Assembly (NCBI GenBank): GCA_025964295.1
Contig: JAOPZD010000430.1
Coordinates: 1 to 51,674 of the forward strand
From: Conexibacter sp.
GTDB lineage: Bacteria > Actinomycetota > Thermoleophilia > Solirubrobacterales > Solirubrobacteraceae
DNA length: 51,674 nucleotides
Direction: 5' to 3'
The notes under the pieces are model-generated. The model was not told the DNA's origin and made no database searches. It worked only from the letters and a program-made list of their open reading frames with translations. A program made the position numbers and the translations under genes. This document shows, piece after piece, positions 17,848 through 26,739 of this stretch (the stretch's first letter is position 1; the number at the start of each line of letters is the position of its first letter).

Positions 17848-18837
17848 ATGCTGCGCTTCGGATTTATGATCCTGCCCCGCGACCCCGAGGAGACTCGGGC
17901 GGCGGCCCGGGCCGGCGAGGCCGCGGGCTTCGAGTGGATGGGTATCGCCGACTCTCCGACGGTCTACCAGGAGTCCTATCTGCACCAGCTGGAGGCGGCG
18001 CACGTCACCGAGCGGATCCGCATCGGGCCGATGACGAGCCACGTCGTCGTCCGGCATCCGGTCGTCGTCGCGAACCTGCTGGCGACGACGAACGAGATCA
18101 ACGGCGGCCGCAGCATCGGCACGATCGCCACGGGCAACAGCGCCGCCCGGGGCCTGGGCCTGAAGCCCGCCAAGCTCGCCGACCTGGGGGACGCGTTCCG
18201 GGCGATCCGCGGGACGTGGCGCGGCGAAGGCGGGACGTTCAAGGAGTCCACGATTCCTGGCACGGGGCTTATCCGCCGCGGCTGTCCGCTGTTCCTGGGG
18301 GCCGACGGTCCCAAGGCCGCTGCCCTGGCCGGCGAGGTCGCCGACGGCATCGTCTACGGCGGCACCATGGACGAGGCGGTGCAGCGTCGGCGGCTGGACG
18401 CGGCCATCGTCCGCGAGGGCCAGGAGGCGTGGATCGCGCCGTCCGTCTCCCTTGCGGAGAGCCACGACGGCGTCCGCGCCGACCTCGGCGCCATGGTCGT
18501 GGCGATGGCGAACCGCGCGATGCGCGGGGACCTGGACGAGCGCGGTGTACCCACCGAGATCCAGGACGACGTGCGCGCCATGTGGCGGGACTACGACTAC
18601 GGCTTCCATGCCGACAACTCGCGGCCGCGCAACACCGGGGTCATCCCGGACCGGCTGAGCGATCACCTCATCGACACGATGTGCATGTGGGGCTCGGAGG
18701 AGCGCTGGGGCCAGAAGCTCGCGGGCCTGGAGTCCGCAGGCTGGACCGGCGTGATGTTCATCCTCGGCCAGGCCGAGCAGCTCAGCGTGGTCGAGGCCGT
18801 CGGCGCTCGGTTGCGGCGCCTCGGCCTGATGGGCTGA
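17848..18837 (+). CDS. LLM-class, probably F420-dependent oxidoreductase
   Basis: Luciferase-like protein of 329 residues. It begins MLRFGFMILPRDPEETRAA, with AAGFEWMGIADSPT and the stretch GRSIGTIATGNSAARGLG, and the TIM-barrel C-terminus has WTGVMFILGQAEQL. It resembles methylene-tetrahydromethanopterin-reductase-like F420 enzymes. It is co-transcribed with the DUF7064-like gene and converges on the MaoC-like gene. It is not closely similar to the LLM at 3684-4709. Confidence 0.87.
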   Translation: MLRFGFMILPRDPEETRAAARAGEAAGFEWMGIADSPTVYQESYLHQLEAAHVTERIRIGPMTSHVVVRHPVVVANLLATTNEINGGRSIGTIATGNSAARGLGLKPAKLADLGDAFRAIRGTWRGEGGTFKESTIPGTGLIRRGCPLFLGADGPKAAALAGEVADGIVYGGTMDEAVQRRRLDAAIVREGQEAWIAPSVSLAESHDGVRADLGAMVVAMANRAMRGDLDERGVPTEIQDDVRAMWRDYDYGFHADNSRPRNTGVIPDRLSDHLIDTMCMWGSEERWGQKLAGLESAGWTGVMFILGQAEQLSVVEAVGARLRRLGLMG

Positions 18838-18849
18838 TCGCGCCGGAGG

Positions 18850-18880
18850 GCCGCGGGCGGCTCAGCGCGTCGCCCGCGGC
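18850..18880. terminator. GC hairpin between convergent genes
   Basis: A perfect 10-bp stem, GCCGCGGGCG / CGCCCGCGGC, with an 11-nt loop, covers the 24-nt gap between the convergent LLM and MaoC-like genes and runs into the latter's last codons. It could end transcription from both sides. It has no T-run, so the call is tentative. Confidence 0.5.
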
Positions 18881-19653
18881 AACAGCACGGTGGCAGCCAG
18901 GACGGTAACGCCGTCCTGGTTGACGCAGGCCGCCAGCCGGCGGCCGTCCGCGCCCGGCGCCTGCACGGTCGCCGCGATCGTGTCGCCGACCTGCACCGGT
19001 GCGCGTTGGGTCGCCGAGACCTCGGTGCCGGCGGGCAGCGCGTCCACGCCGAGGCCCTCGGTCAGGGCGCGGAACAGCGTCTGCAGGGCGAGCGCGCCGT
19101 GGGCGGCAGTGACCTGGGATGCCGTCGTCGGCGCGTCCGCGCGCCGACGGACGGCGCCGCGGGCGAGCTCGGCGTAGACGTCGACGGCGTCGTCGGTGAT
19201 CGTCTCGTGGACCGTCGGCAGCTCGGCATCGGACGGGGCCGCTCCTGACGGCTCCGCGGGCCACAGCATGCGCTGGCGGCCGGTGGCGATCGCGCGCCCG
19301 TCGCCGCGGACGTCGAACTCGAGGACGATCTCCCGCCGGCTCCGGCTCACGCGCTCGTCGCTAACCCAGGTCGTGAGCTGCACGTCGGTGTCGACGGGGA
19401 GCTCGGCGTGGAGCTCCAGCTCCTGCGTGATGAGCTCAGCGGTGTCAGGGACGCCACTGAGCGCGTGCTGCAGCGCCCGGCCGAAGAGCACGGGGAAGAT
19501 CGCCGGCGGGGCGAAGAGCACGTCGTGGGGCACGCCGACCTGACCCCAGAGACGGCCGGCGACGTCCGCCGAGACGTGCTCGGCATAGGGTCCGTGGCGC
19601 TGCCCGAGAAGGCGGTCGCCGGTGGCCGGTCCCGGATGCAGCTCAGTGCCCAT
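18862..19653 (-). CDS. MaoC-like double hot-dog protein (enoyl-CoA hydratase/dehydratase type)
   Basis: A 263-residue protein with two apparent hot-dog halves: about 20-130, with hydrophobic ITQELELHAELPVDTDVQL, and about 155-263, with AELARGAVRRRAD and SATQRAPVQVGDTIAATVQ. This is the layout of the HTD2/MaoC-like actinobacterial hydratases. The classic catalytic Asp/His pair is not obvious to me, so it may be a binding or degenerate domain. The ATG at 19653 is 51 nt from dyad copy H. It is probably transcribed separately from the upstream hydratase. Confidence 0.7.
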   Translation of the reverse strand: MGTELHPGPATGDRLLGQRHGPYAEHVSADVAGRLWGQVGVPHDVLFAPPAIFPVLFGRALQHALSGVPDTAELITQELELHAELPVDTDVQLTTWVSDERVSRSRREIVLEFDVRGDGRAIATGRQRMLWPAEPSGAAPSDAELPTVHETITDDAVDVYAELARGAVRRRADAPTTASQVTAAHGALALQTLFRALTEGLGVDALPAGTEVSATQRAPVQVGDTIAATVQAPGADGRRLAACVNQDGVTVLAATVLLPRATR

Positions 19654-19704
19654 GTCGAGCGACTGTACGCCTCCGGCGCGGCCCCGAGGAGCGTTACGGG
19701 CAGG

Positions 19705-19722
19705 ACTGTCGCAACCGCCAGG
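19705..19722. promoter_or_regulatory. Operator-like dyad, copy H
   Basis: ACTGTCGCAACCGCCAGG matches 14 of 18 positions of the perfect copy. It sits 51 nt before the MaoC-like gene, in a 133-nt gap with no other recognizable feature. Confidence 0.55.
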
Positions 19723-19786
19723 GACCTGCCGCCGGGGGCCCGTTCGGGCACCCGCGCAGGCCCGCTCGACACCCCGCGGGACGGTG

Positions 19787-20581
19787 TCAGCGCCCCTTCC
19801 AGTCCGGGGCGCGCTTCTCCCGGAAGGACAGCGGCCCCTCCTGCGCGTCCTCGCTCAGATAGACGGGCTCGAAGATCCGGTCGCCTTCGGCCAGGGCCTC
19901 GGTCCAGCCGTGCTCGGCGGCCGCGTGCACGAGGCGCTTCGACGCGCGGACCGTGAGCGGCGCGTTCGCGGCGATCGTCGCCGCGAACGCGGCGGCGGCC
20001 TCGTGGAGCTCATCGAGCGGGACGACGCGGTTGACGAGCCCGACCTCGTACGCGCGCTGCGCGTCGATCGGCGCGCCGGTGACGAGCAGCTCCATAGCGA
20101 TGCGCGGCGGGATCAGGCGCGGCAGCGGCGCCGCCCAGGGGGCGCCGCGGCCGACCTTCGCCTCGGTGATCGCGAACCGCGCGTGGTCGGCGGCGATGAC
20201 CAGGTCGCACATCTGCACGAGCAGGAAGCCACCCGCGTACGCGACGCCGTTGACCGCGGCGATCACCGGCTTGTCGGTGTGGACCGTCCGCCCGAGGTAC
20301 GGGAGGAAGTCGGGCGGCGGGATCGTCAGCGCCGTGTGGGACATCTCCTTGAGGTCCCCGCCGGCGCAGAACGCCTTGTCGCCGGCCCCGGTCAGGATCA
20401 GGACCGCGGCATCGTCGTCGTCGGCGAACCGGCGCATGCCCGACCACAGACCGTCGCGGACGGCCTTAGAAAGCGCGTTCCGGGCCTCGGGCCGGTCGAT
20501 CGTCAGCCAGGCCGTCGCGCCGTCGCGCTCGTAGCGGACGGCGTCGGTGGCCGTTCCGGTCGTGTCGGTGGTCTCGGTCAT
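19787..20581 (-). CDS. Enoyl-CoA hydratase/isomerase (crotonase)
   Basis: Crotonase-fold protein of 264 residues. LTIDRPEARNAL is the CoA-binding block, GAGDKAFCAGGDLKEM and AAVNGVAYAGGFLLVQMCDL form the oxyanion hole, and RFAITEAKVGRGAPWAA covers the catalytic region. The ATG at 20581 has an AAGGAGACC site. It is the last gene of the AtuA-carboxylase operon, 17 nt after the carboxyltransferase, the position occupied by the AtuE/LiuC-type hydratase in terpene and leucine pathways. Confidence 0.9.
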   Translation of the reverse strand: MTETTDTTGTATDAVRYERDGATAWLTIDRPEARNALSKAVRDGLWSGMRRFADDDDAAVLILTGAGDKAFCAGGDLKEMSHTALTIPPPDFLPYLGRTVHTDKPVIAAVNGVAYAGGFLLVQMCDLVIAADHARFAITEAKVGRGAPWAAPLPRLIPPRIAMELLVTGAPIDAQRAYEVGLVNRVVPLDELHEAAAAFAATIAANAPLTVRASKRLVHAAAEHGWTEALAEGDRIFEPVYLSEDAQEGPLSFREKRAPDWKGR

Positions 20582-20598
20582 CTCGGGTCTCCTTGCGG

Positions 20599-22197
20599 TC
20601 AGATGCGCAGCACGCCGCCCGGCGTGCGAGCGGTGGGTGTATGCGACACGGCGGACAACGCCATGCCGAGCGTGTTGCGGGTGTCGACCGGGTCGATGAT
20701 CCCGTCGTCGCGGAGCTCGGACGTCAGGTGGTAGGGCTGGCTCGTGGCCTCGAAGTGCTCGAAGACCTCGCGCTCGATGGCGGCGAGCTCATCGGGCGCC
20801 GGTTCGCGGCCCTCGCGCTTGAGCGTGGCCACCCGCACTTGGGTGAGAGTCTTCGCCGCCTGCTCGGAGCCCATCACCGACGAGCGGACGTTCGGCCAGC
20901 TGAACAGCAGGCGCGGGTCCCACGTGCGGCCGGCCATCGCGTAGTTGCCCGCCCCTTGGGAGGCGTGCGTCAGCACCGAGAGCTTCGGCACTGTGACGTT
21001 CGCCTGGACCATCAGCATCTTGGCGCCGTCCTTGGACATGCCACGGCGCTCGTATTCACGGCCGACCATAAAGCCGGTGATGTTGTGAAGGAACAGCAAC
21101 GGGATGCGGTCGCGGTCGCACAGCTGCATGAACTGCGTAGCCTTGTTCGCTGCCTCGTTGAACAGCACGCCGTTGTTGCCCAGGATGCCGACCTTGTGGC
21201 CCCAGAGGAACGCCCACCCGGTGACGAGCGTGTCGCCGTAGCCCGGCTTGAACTCGTGGAAGCGGCTGCCGTCGACGACGCGGGCGATCACCTCGCGCAT
21301 GTCGAACTGCTTCTTGATGTCGTCCGGCACGATGCCGTAGAGCTCCTGCAGGTCGTAGAACGGCGCCTCCACCGCCCGGCGATCCGCCGTCGGCGGGGCC
21401 GGCGCCGCCCAGAGCCCGACGACCTCCCGTGCCAGCGCCAGGGCCTCGGGCTCCGAGTCGCAGGCGTAGTCCGCGGTGCCGGAGACGGTCGTGTGCATGT
21501 CCGCGCCGCCGAGCTCCTCGGCGCTGACGTCCTCCCCCGTCGCCGCCTTCACGAGCGGCGGCCCGGCGAGGAACACGAACCCGGTCCTGCGGACCATGAT
21601 CGACTGATCGCACAGCGTCGGCAGGTACGCGGCGCCGGCGGTGCAATGCCCCAAGACGACGGCAAGCTGCGGGATGCCGGCGGCGCTCAGCAGGCACTGG
21701 GTCTGGAAAATCTTCCCGGCCAGCGAGTAGATCTCGTCCTGCAGCGGCAGATAGGCGCCGCCGGAGTCGATCAGGTTGACGACGGGCAGCCGATTCTCCT
21801 GCGCGATCTGTAGCGCGCGCACGATCTTCTTCACGGTGAGCGGGTACCACGCTCCGCCCTTGAGGGAGCTGTCGTTCGCGATGACGACGACCTCGCGCCC
21901 GTGGACGAGACCGATTCCGGTGACAACCAGCGCGCGTGGGGCGTCGCCCCCGTAGGCCTCGCCGGCCGCCAGCGTCGACAGTTCCAGAAACGGCGAGCCG
22001 CGGTCGAGCAGCAGCTCCAGCCGTTGCTGCACGGTGAGCTTGCCCAGCTCCGCCAGGCGCGCGATCGAGCGCTCGCTGCGGGTGTGCCGCGCGGCCTGAT
22101 GGCGGCGGCGCAGCTCCTCGGCGAGCGCCAGGTTGTGCGCGCGGTTGGCGCGGTAGCCGGCCGAGCCGGTGTCGACGCGGCTCTCGATGCGCTGCAT
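20599..22197 (-). CDS. Acyl-CoA carboxylase, carboxyltransferase subunit (AtuC/LiuB-like)
   Basis: Carboxyltransferase of 532 residues. N-half motifs are SGGAYLPLQDEIY and GHCTAGAAYLPTL; C-half motifs are [16 protein letters not shown] and THASQGAGNYAMAGRTWDP. Compared with the MCC-like protein at 7693-9279, the blocks around the acyl pocket differ: FQTQCLLSAAGIPQ against [14 protein letters not shown], and SQGAGNYAM against [10 protein letters not shown] different, perhaps longer, branched acyl-CoA is therefore likely. The start at 22197 follows the carrier gene by 1 nt. Geranyl-CoA-type activity is a hypothesis prompted by the adjacent atuA. Confidence 0.88.
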   Translation of the reverse strand: MQRIESRVDTGSAGYRANRAHNLALAEELRRRHQAARHTRSERSIARLAELGKLTVQQRLELLLDRGSPFLELSTLAAGEAYGGDAPRALVVTGIGLVHGREVVVIANDSSLKGGAWYPLTVKKIVRALQIAQENRLPVVNLIDSGGAYLPLQDEIYSLAGKIFQTQCLLSAAGIPQLAVVLGHCTAGAAYLPTLCDQSIMVRRTGFVFLAGPPLVKAATGEDVSAEELGGADMHTTVSGTADYACDSEPEALALAREVVGLWAAPAPPTADRRAVEAPFYDLQELYGIVPDDIKKQFDMREVIARVVDGSRFHEFKPGYGDTLVTGWAFLWGHKVGILGNNGVLFNEAANKATQFMQLCDRDRIPLLFLHNITGFMVGREYERRGMSKDGAKMLMVQANVTVPKLSVLTHASQGAGNYAMAGRTWDPRLLFSWPNVRSSVMGSEQAAKTLTQVRVATLKREGREPAPDELAAIEREVFEHFEATSQPYHLTSELRDDGIIDPVDTRNTLGMALSAVSHTPTARTPGGVLRI

Positions 22198-22198
22198 C

Positions 22199-22708
22199 TC
22201 AGGCCTCCCCGTCCGGGTCGGCCAGGGGCTCGAGGTCGACGAGCACCGCTCCACGGTCGAAGCTCGCCCCGACGTCCAGGGCGACCCGGGCGACGGTGCC
22301 CGCGCGCGTGGCGATGATCTCGCTCTGCATCTTCATCGACTCGATGACGAGCAGGACCTGGCCGGGGCGGACGGCGTCGCCGGCCGCGACGGCGACGCTC
22401 ACGACCGTTCCGGGCATCGGCGCGGTCGCGGCGTCGGCGCCCTCCGCCTCCGCACGGGCCCGCTCGGCCGGGTCCACGACCGACAGCTCCCACGCGCGGC
22501 CGAAGGCGTGGACGAAGACGCTGTCGCCGGCGACCGCCACCCAGGCCGCGGCCACCTCCCCGTCGCACCGCACCTCGTGGGCCTCGCCAGCCGCGGTTAG
22601 CGCCACCTCGTGGCGGCGGCTTCCGAGCCACAGCCGCGCGCTCGTCGCCCCGCGCGCGAGCGCGGCGTCGAGGCCCGTGCTGTCGGCGAGAGCGATCTCG
22701 TACGCCAT
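22199..22708 (-). CDS. Stand-alone biotin carboxyl carrier subunit
   Basis: A 169-residue protein whose C-terminal 75 residues form a biotinyl domain, with APMPGTVVSVAVAAGD and ESMKMQSEI; the biotinylated lysine is at about 126. The N-terminal 90 residues look like the linker region that normally joins biotin carboxylase to the carrier in MCC and GCC alpha subunits. The carrier and carboxylase are thus split into two genes, unlike the fused version at 9276-11258. It lies 1 nt from both neighbours. Confidence 0.88.
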   Translation of the reverse strand: MAYEIALADSTGLDAALARGATSARLWLGSRRHEVALTAAGEAHEVRCDGEVAAAWVAVAGDSVFVHAFGRAWELSVVDPAERARAEAEGADAATAPMPGTVVSVAVAAGDAVRPGQVLLVIESMKMQSEIIATRAGTVARVALDVGASFDRGAVLVDLEPLADPDGEA

Positions 22709-22709
22709 G

Positions 22710-24188
22710 TCAGGGCCTCCACTCGCCCATAGCCGCGAGCGGCTCGGGGAGGTCGTGGCGGGTGTCGAAGTTCGGCGTGCTCAGCGCGGCCGCCGCCATC
22801 AGCAGCCGCGCCTGCGCCGGTGTCGGGCCGGGGTCCGATAGCGCGACGGCGTGCTCGGCGAGGAAGCCTGTGTGGGTGTCGCCGGCGGCGAACCGCGGGT
22901 GGGCGAGCACCCGCTCGAGGTAGGCGGTGTTCGTCGTGGTGCCGAGCAGCACCGTCTCGCGCAGGGCGCGGCGGGTTCGCACGATGGCCTCTTCACGGGT
23001 GCTGCCGTGCGCGGCGACCTTCGCCAGCATCGGGTCGAACGCGGCGCTGACCGTCTCGCCCTCGACGAGCCCGTGGTCGACGCGGACGCCCTCCCCGCCG
23101 GGCAGGCGCACCAGCCGCAGTGTGCCGATCGCTGGGCGGAAGTCGTGCTCGGGGTCTTCGGCATAGACCCGGCACTCGATCGCGTGACCGGTGAGGGTGA
23201 TGTCGTCCTGTCCGTACCCCAGCGGCGCTCCGCCGGCGACGCGGATCTGCTCGGCGACGATGTCCAGGCCGGTGACGAGCTCCGTCACCGGGTGCTCGAC
23301 CTGGAGGCGCGTGTTCATCTCGAGGAAGAAGAAGCCGCCGTCCGCGTCGGCGACCATCTCCACCGTGCCTGCGGACGTGTAGCCGACCGCGCGCGCGAGC
23401 GCGACCGCCTGCGCGCCGAGCGCCTCGCGCACGGCCGACGAGACGAACGGCGACGGCGCCTCCTCGACGACCTTCTGGTAGCGGCGCTGGATCGAGCACT
23501 CGCGCTCGCCGAGGTGCACGATCGTGCCGTGCGCGTCGGCGAGGACCTGCACCTCGATGTGCCGCGGCCGCTCGATGTAGCGCTCGACGAACATCCGGCC
23601 GTCGCCGAAGCTCGCTTCGGCCTCGGCGGACGCGCGCGTGAACGCCTCACGGCAGTCGTCGGGGTGACGTGCGACGCGCATGCCCTTCCCGCCGCCGCCG
23701 GCGCTCGCCTTCAGCAGCACGGGGTAGCCGATGCGCGCCGCCTCGCGGACGGCCTCCTCGACGTCGGCCAGCGCGCCCTCGGAGCCGGGCAGCGTCGGGA
23801 CGCCGGCCTCGCGCGCTAGGCGCTTGGCCTCGATCTTGTCCCCCATCGCGCGCATCGCCGCCGGGGGCGGCCCGATCCAGGTGACGCCGGCCGCGTCCAG
23901 GGCCTCGGGGAACGCCGCGTTCTCGGCGAGGAACCCGAATCCCGGATGCACGGCGTCCGCGCCGGAGGCCAGGCAGGCCGCCACGAGCTGGTCGATGTCG
24001 AGGTAGGCGGCCACGGGCGGCTCCCCGCGCAGCTCCACGGCTTCGTCGGCCTCGCGCACGGCCAGGCCGCCCGCGTCGACCGGGTGGTAGACGGCGACGC
24101 TGCCGATCCCGAGGCGCTTGAGCGTCGCGATGATCCGCACCGCGATCTCCCCGCGGTTGGCGACGAGGACCTTCGCAGGGAGGCTCAC
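22710..24188 (-). CDS. Biotin carboxylase subunit
   Basis: A 492-residue biotin carboxylase. It begins [20 protein letters not shown] from a GTG that overlaps the atuA stop (GTGA). The ATP-grasp region has LLKASAGGGGKGMR, FVERYIERPRHIEVQ and [14 protein letters not shown]. The reading frame stops after the carboxylase and a short tail; the carrier domain is the next gene. It would charge the separate carrier at 22199-22708 with CO2 for the transferase at 20599-22197. Confidence 0.92.
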   Translation of the reverse strand: MSLPAKVLVANRGEIAVRIIATLKRLGIGSVAVYHPVDAGGLAVREADEAVELRGEPPVAAYLDIDQLVAACLASGADAVHPGFGFLAENAAFPEALDAAGVTWIGPPPAAMRAMGDKIEAKRLAREAGVPTLPGSEGALADVEEAVREAARIGYPVLLKASAGGGGKGMRVARHPDDCREAFTRASAEAEASFGDGRMFVERYIERPRHIEVQVLADAHGTIVHLGERECSIQRRYQKVVEEAPSPFVSSAVREALGAQAVALARAVGYTSAGTVEMVADADGGFFFLEMNTRLQVEHPVTELVTGLDIVAEQIRVAGGAPLGYGQDDITLTGHAIECRVYAEDPEHDFRPAIGTLRLVRLPGGEGVRVDHGLVEGETVSAAFDPMLAKVAAHGSTREEAIVRTRRALRETVLLGTTTNTAYLERVLAHPRFAAGDTHTGFLAEHAVALSDPGPTPAQARLLMAAAALSTPNFDTRHDLPEPLAAMGEWRP

Positions 24189-26002
24189 GCGAGGACCGCG
24201 GTGCCGGCGGCCGGCGCGGACAGCAGCAGGCCAGACGCGTCCCACTCGGCGGGGACGACGATCGGGAGCTCGAGCAGCATCGCGGCATAGGTCTTCGCCT
24301 GCGGGTCGTACCGTAGCGTCGAGGTGCCGCCCGCGCCTCCGAGGACGCCGTCGAGCAGGAAGTTCAGCGCGTGCAGGCCGGGGAGCTCCCAGCGGCGCAC
24401 GCCGCCGGTCAGGTACTGGGCGAAGAACGCGGCGACGCGCGCTGCCGTGACCTGCTCCTGGATGACGGCCGTGAACTCCGGGCGCCGGGCGATGATCCCG
24501 ATGTTGGCCTGATCGCCCTTGTCGCCGCTGCGGCCGTAGGCCAGGCGGCGCAGGGGGACGGTCCGGCCGGCGGCCGGCGCGGCGGGCGGCCCGTCCGGCA
24601 GGGTCGGCGTGCCGACGGGGCGCACGGCGCCCGGCACGACCGCGACCGCCGTACGGTCGTCGCCCACCTGGAAGCTGACGGGCAGCGTCGCCTTGTCGAC
24701 CAGCAGGTGTACTACCTCGATCACTGGAGCCACGCGCGGGCGGCCGGCGAAGAAGCCCGACATGCCTTGCGCGACGAGCGCCATCGGGGCGTACTCGAGC
24801 GCGAAGATCTCCAGCGCCGCCTTGTCCGCGTGCCGCACGCCGATCTTCACGACCGCCTCGGTCGCGGCGTCGTGGCGACGGTCCGGCCCGTAGGTGTCGC
24901 CGGCGCCGATGACCTCGACGGAGGTCTCGTCGAACGGCCCGTACCCGGCCTCGGCGATCAGGCGCGCGGTCCGCGTGATCAGCGCCTCCCCGACGCGGCG
25001 GGCCTTCGCCGCCGCCTCGAGACCGGCGAACATCGCAGTGGTCATCGACCGGTAGCCGCTCGCGACGGTCGCGGTGACCTTGTAGGTCGGCGGCGCCGCT
25101 CCGCCCTTCGCACCGCTGACGTGGACCCGATTCGCGCCGTCCTGCCGCAACCGGACCTCGCGCCAGTCGCAGGTGACGTCGGGCATCAGGTAGGCGCCCG
25201 GGTCGCCGATCTCGTAGAGGATCTGCTCGCTCACGGTCGCCGGGGTGACGAGGCCGCCGGTCCCGCCCGGCTTCGTGATGATCGCGGTGCCGTCGTCGTG
25301 GCACTCGGCGATCGGGAAGCCCATGTCGTCCCAGCCGGGCACCGATTCCCAGTCGGTGAACGTGCCACCGCAGCACTGCGGTCCGCACTCGATGATGTGG
25401 CCGATCAGGCTGCCGGCGGAGAGCAGGTCGTGGTCCTCGTCGCCCCAGCCGAACTCGTGGAGCAGCGGGCCGAGGGCGGTGGCCGAGTCCACGCAGCGCC
25501 CGGTCACGACGATGTCCGCGCCCGCGTCGAGTGCCGCGGCGATCGGGCGGGCGCCGAGATAGGCGTTCATCGTCATCGCAGTTCCGGGCAGCGCGCGGCC
25601 GGTGAACATGTCGGTCTGCCCGGCCGCGACTAGGGCGTCCAGGTGCGGCATCACATCGTCGCCCACGATGGCGGCGACCGTCAGCTCCACGCCCATCGCC
25701 TGTGCAGCCTCCTCCAGCGCGCGAGCGCACGCGGTCGGGTTCAGCGCGCCCGCGTTCGTGACCACCTTGATGCCTCGCCGGCTGATCTCCGGCAGCAGCG
25801 GCTTCAACACGGCCACGGCGTCCTTGACGTAGCCCCCGTCGGGATCCTTGACCTTGGCCCGCGCCAGCAGCGCCATCGTGATCTCGGAGAGGTAGTCCGA
25901 CACGAGGTAGTCGATGTCGTCCTCGCGGAGGATCTGCGCGGCAGCGGAACGGGTGTCGCCCCAGAACGCCGCCCACGAGCCGATGCGAATGGATTTAGCC
26001 AT
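24185..26002 (-). CDS. atuA: AtuA-family protein (acyclic terpene utilization)
   Basis: A 605-residue protein. The N-terminal DUF1446/AtuA domain (about 1-450) has VVTNAGALNPTACARALEEA and IVTGRCVDSATALGPLLHEF; a C-terminal AtuA-like ferredoxin-fold region (about 490-600) starts VPLRRLAYGRSGDKGDQANIGI. In Pseudomonas, AtuA is needed for citronellol and geraniol use, but its reaction is not settled. Here it leads an operon with split biotin carboxylase, carrier, carboxyltransferase and crotonase genes, which matches the Atu theme. Its promoter region faces a TetR gene across 41 nt with an AT-rich palindrome. Confidence 0.88.
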   Translation of the reverse strand: MAKSIRIGSWAAFWGDTRSAAAQILREDDIDYLVSDYLSEITMALLARAKVKDPDGGYVKDAVAVLKPLLPEISRRGIKVVTNAGALNPTACARALEEAAQAMGVELTVAAIVGDDVMPHLDALVAAGQTDMFTGRALPGTAMTMNAYLGARPIAAALDAGADIVVTGRCVDSATALGPLLHEFGWGDEDHDLLSAGSLIGHIIECGPQCCGGTFTDWESVPGWDDMGFPIAECHDDGTAIITKPGGTGGLVTPATVSEQILYEIGDPGAYLMPDVTCDWREVRLRQDGANRVHVSGAKGGAAPPTYKVTATVASGYRSMTTAMFAGLEAAAKARRVGEALITRTARLIAEAGYGPFDETSVEVIGAGDTYGPDRRHDAATEAVVKIGVRHADKAALEIFALEYAPMALVAQGMSGFFAGRPRVAPVIEVVHLLVDKATLPVSFQVGDDRTAVAVVPGAVRPVGTPTLPDGPPAAPAAGRTVPLRRLAYGRSGDKGDQANIGIIARRPEFTAVIQEQVTAARVAAFFAQYLTGGVRRWELPGLHALNFLLDGVLGGAGGTSTLRYDPQAKTYAAMLLELPIVVPAEWDASGLLLSAPAAGTAVLA

Positions 26003-26012
26003 GCGCCATTCT

Positions 26013-26026
26013 TAAATAATCATTTA
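26013..26026. promoter_or_regulatory. Candidate TetR operator
   Basis: TAAAT-AATC-ATTTA is a 5-4-5 inverted repeat in an AT-rich patch that stands out from the GC-rich surroundings. It lies in the 41-nt gap between atuA and the divergent TetR gene and would overlap the atuA promoter. Autoregulation and control of the carboxylase operon by this TetR are inferred from position. Confidence 0.65.
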
Positions 26027-26043
26027 GTTGATGTCAAGGGGCG

Positions 26044-26739
26044 GTGGTGGAATCATCGGCAGCGATGGCACTCCCTCCCCCCACCGATGCCGAGCTCCCC
26101 CCGGGCGCGCCGCTGCTCCCCCCGCCGGCCGAGCCGCCCTCCGGCGCCAGCCTCACGGCGGAGAAGCTGCTGCAGGCGGCGCACGAACTGCTCTACGAGC
26201 GGTCGGGGGGACACGCGGCCGTGAGCGAGATCTGTGCCCGGGCCGGCGTGAACGTCGCGATGGTGAGCTACTGCTTCGGCAGTAAGGACGGCCTGCTCGA
26301 CGCCCTCGTCGAACGGGTCATGCTGCAGCTGAGCGCCGACATCGGTCGACTCGCGCTAAGCGAGCTGACGCCGTCTGAGATGCTCGAGCTCCACGTCGCT
26401 GCGATCGTCCGCAACTATGTCCGCTACCCCTACGTCAACCGGCTCATGAACGAGCGGCTGCTGTCGGCCGACGGACCGGCGGTCGACCGGATGAGCCTGG
26501 CCTTCGCCGTCCCCGCCCGCGACTGGTACGCGGACCTCCTGCAGCAGGGTCGTGAGCTGGAGGGCTGGCGCGAGACCGATCCGACGCTCTTCTTCTTCTC
26601 CGTGATCGGGCTGTGCGAGTTCCTGTTCGCGGGTCGCGCCTGGCTCGAACGCGCCTTCGCGCAGCCGATGGACGCCGCGCTGGTCGAGCGGTTCATCGAG
26701 CACACGACCGGGCTGATCGCCCGCGCGATGCGTCCATGA
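26044..26739 (+). CDS. TetR-family transcriptional regulator
   Basis: About 231 residues from the GTG at 26044. A Pro-rich N-tail precedes the helix-turn-helix LTAEKLLQAAHELLYERSG ... VSEICARAGVNVAMVSYCFG (about 37-80), the canonical TetR pattern. GTG at 26047 and ATG at 26065 are alternative starts; an AAGGGG run just upstream favours the GTGs. It is divergent from atuA, so it probably represses the carboxylase operon in response to an acyl-CoA. Its stop overlaps the start of the following sensor kinase gene (ATGA). Confidence 0.88.
   Translation: MVESSAAMALPPPTDAELPPGAPLLPPPAEPPSGASLTAEKLLQAAHELLYERSGGHAAVSEICARAGVNVAMVSYCFGSKDGLLDALVERVMLQLSADIGRLALSELTPSEMLELHVAAIVRNYVRYPYVNRLMNERLLSADGPAVDRMSLAFAVPARDWYADLLQQGRELEGWRETDPTLFFFSVIGLCEFLFAGRAWLERAFAQPMDAALVERFIEHTTGLIARAMRP

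Noticed and set aside
22710..25976. A 1088-codon frame suggesting an AtuA-carboxylase fusion.
   Set aside because: Its upstream part is out of frame with atuA and is Arg-rich shadow; the true carboxylase starts at the GTG at 24188.
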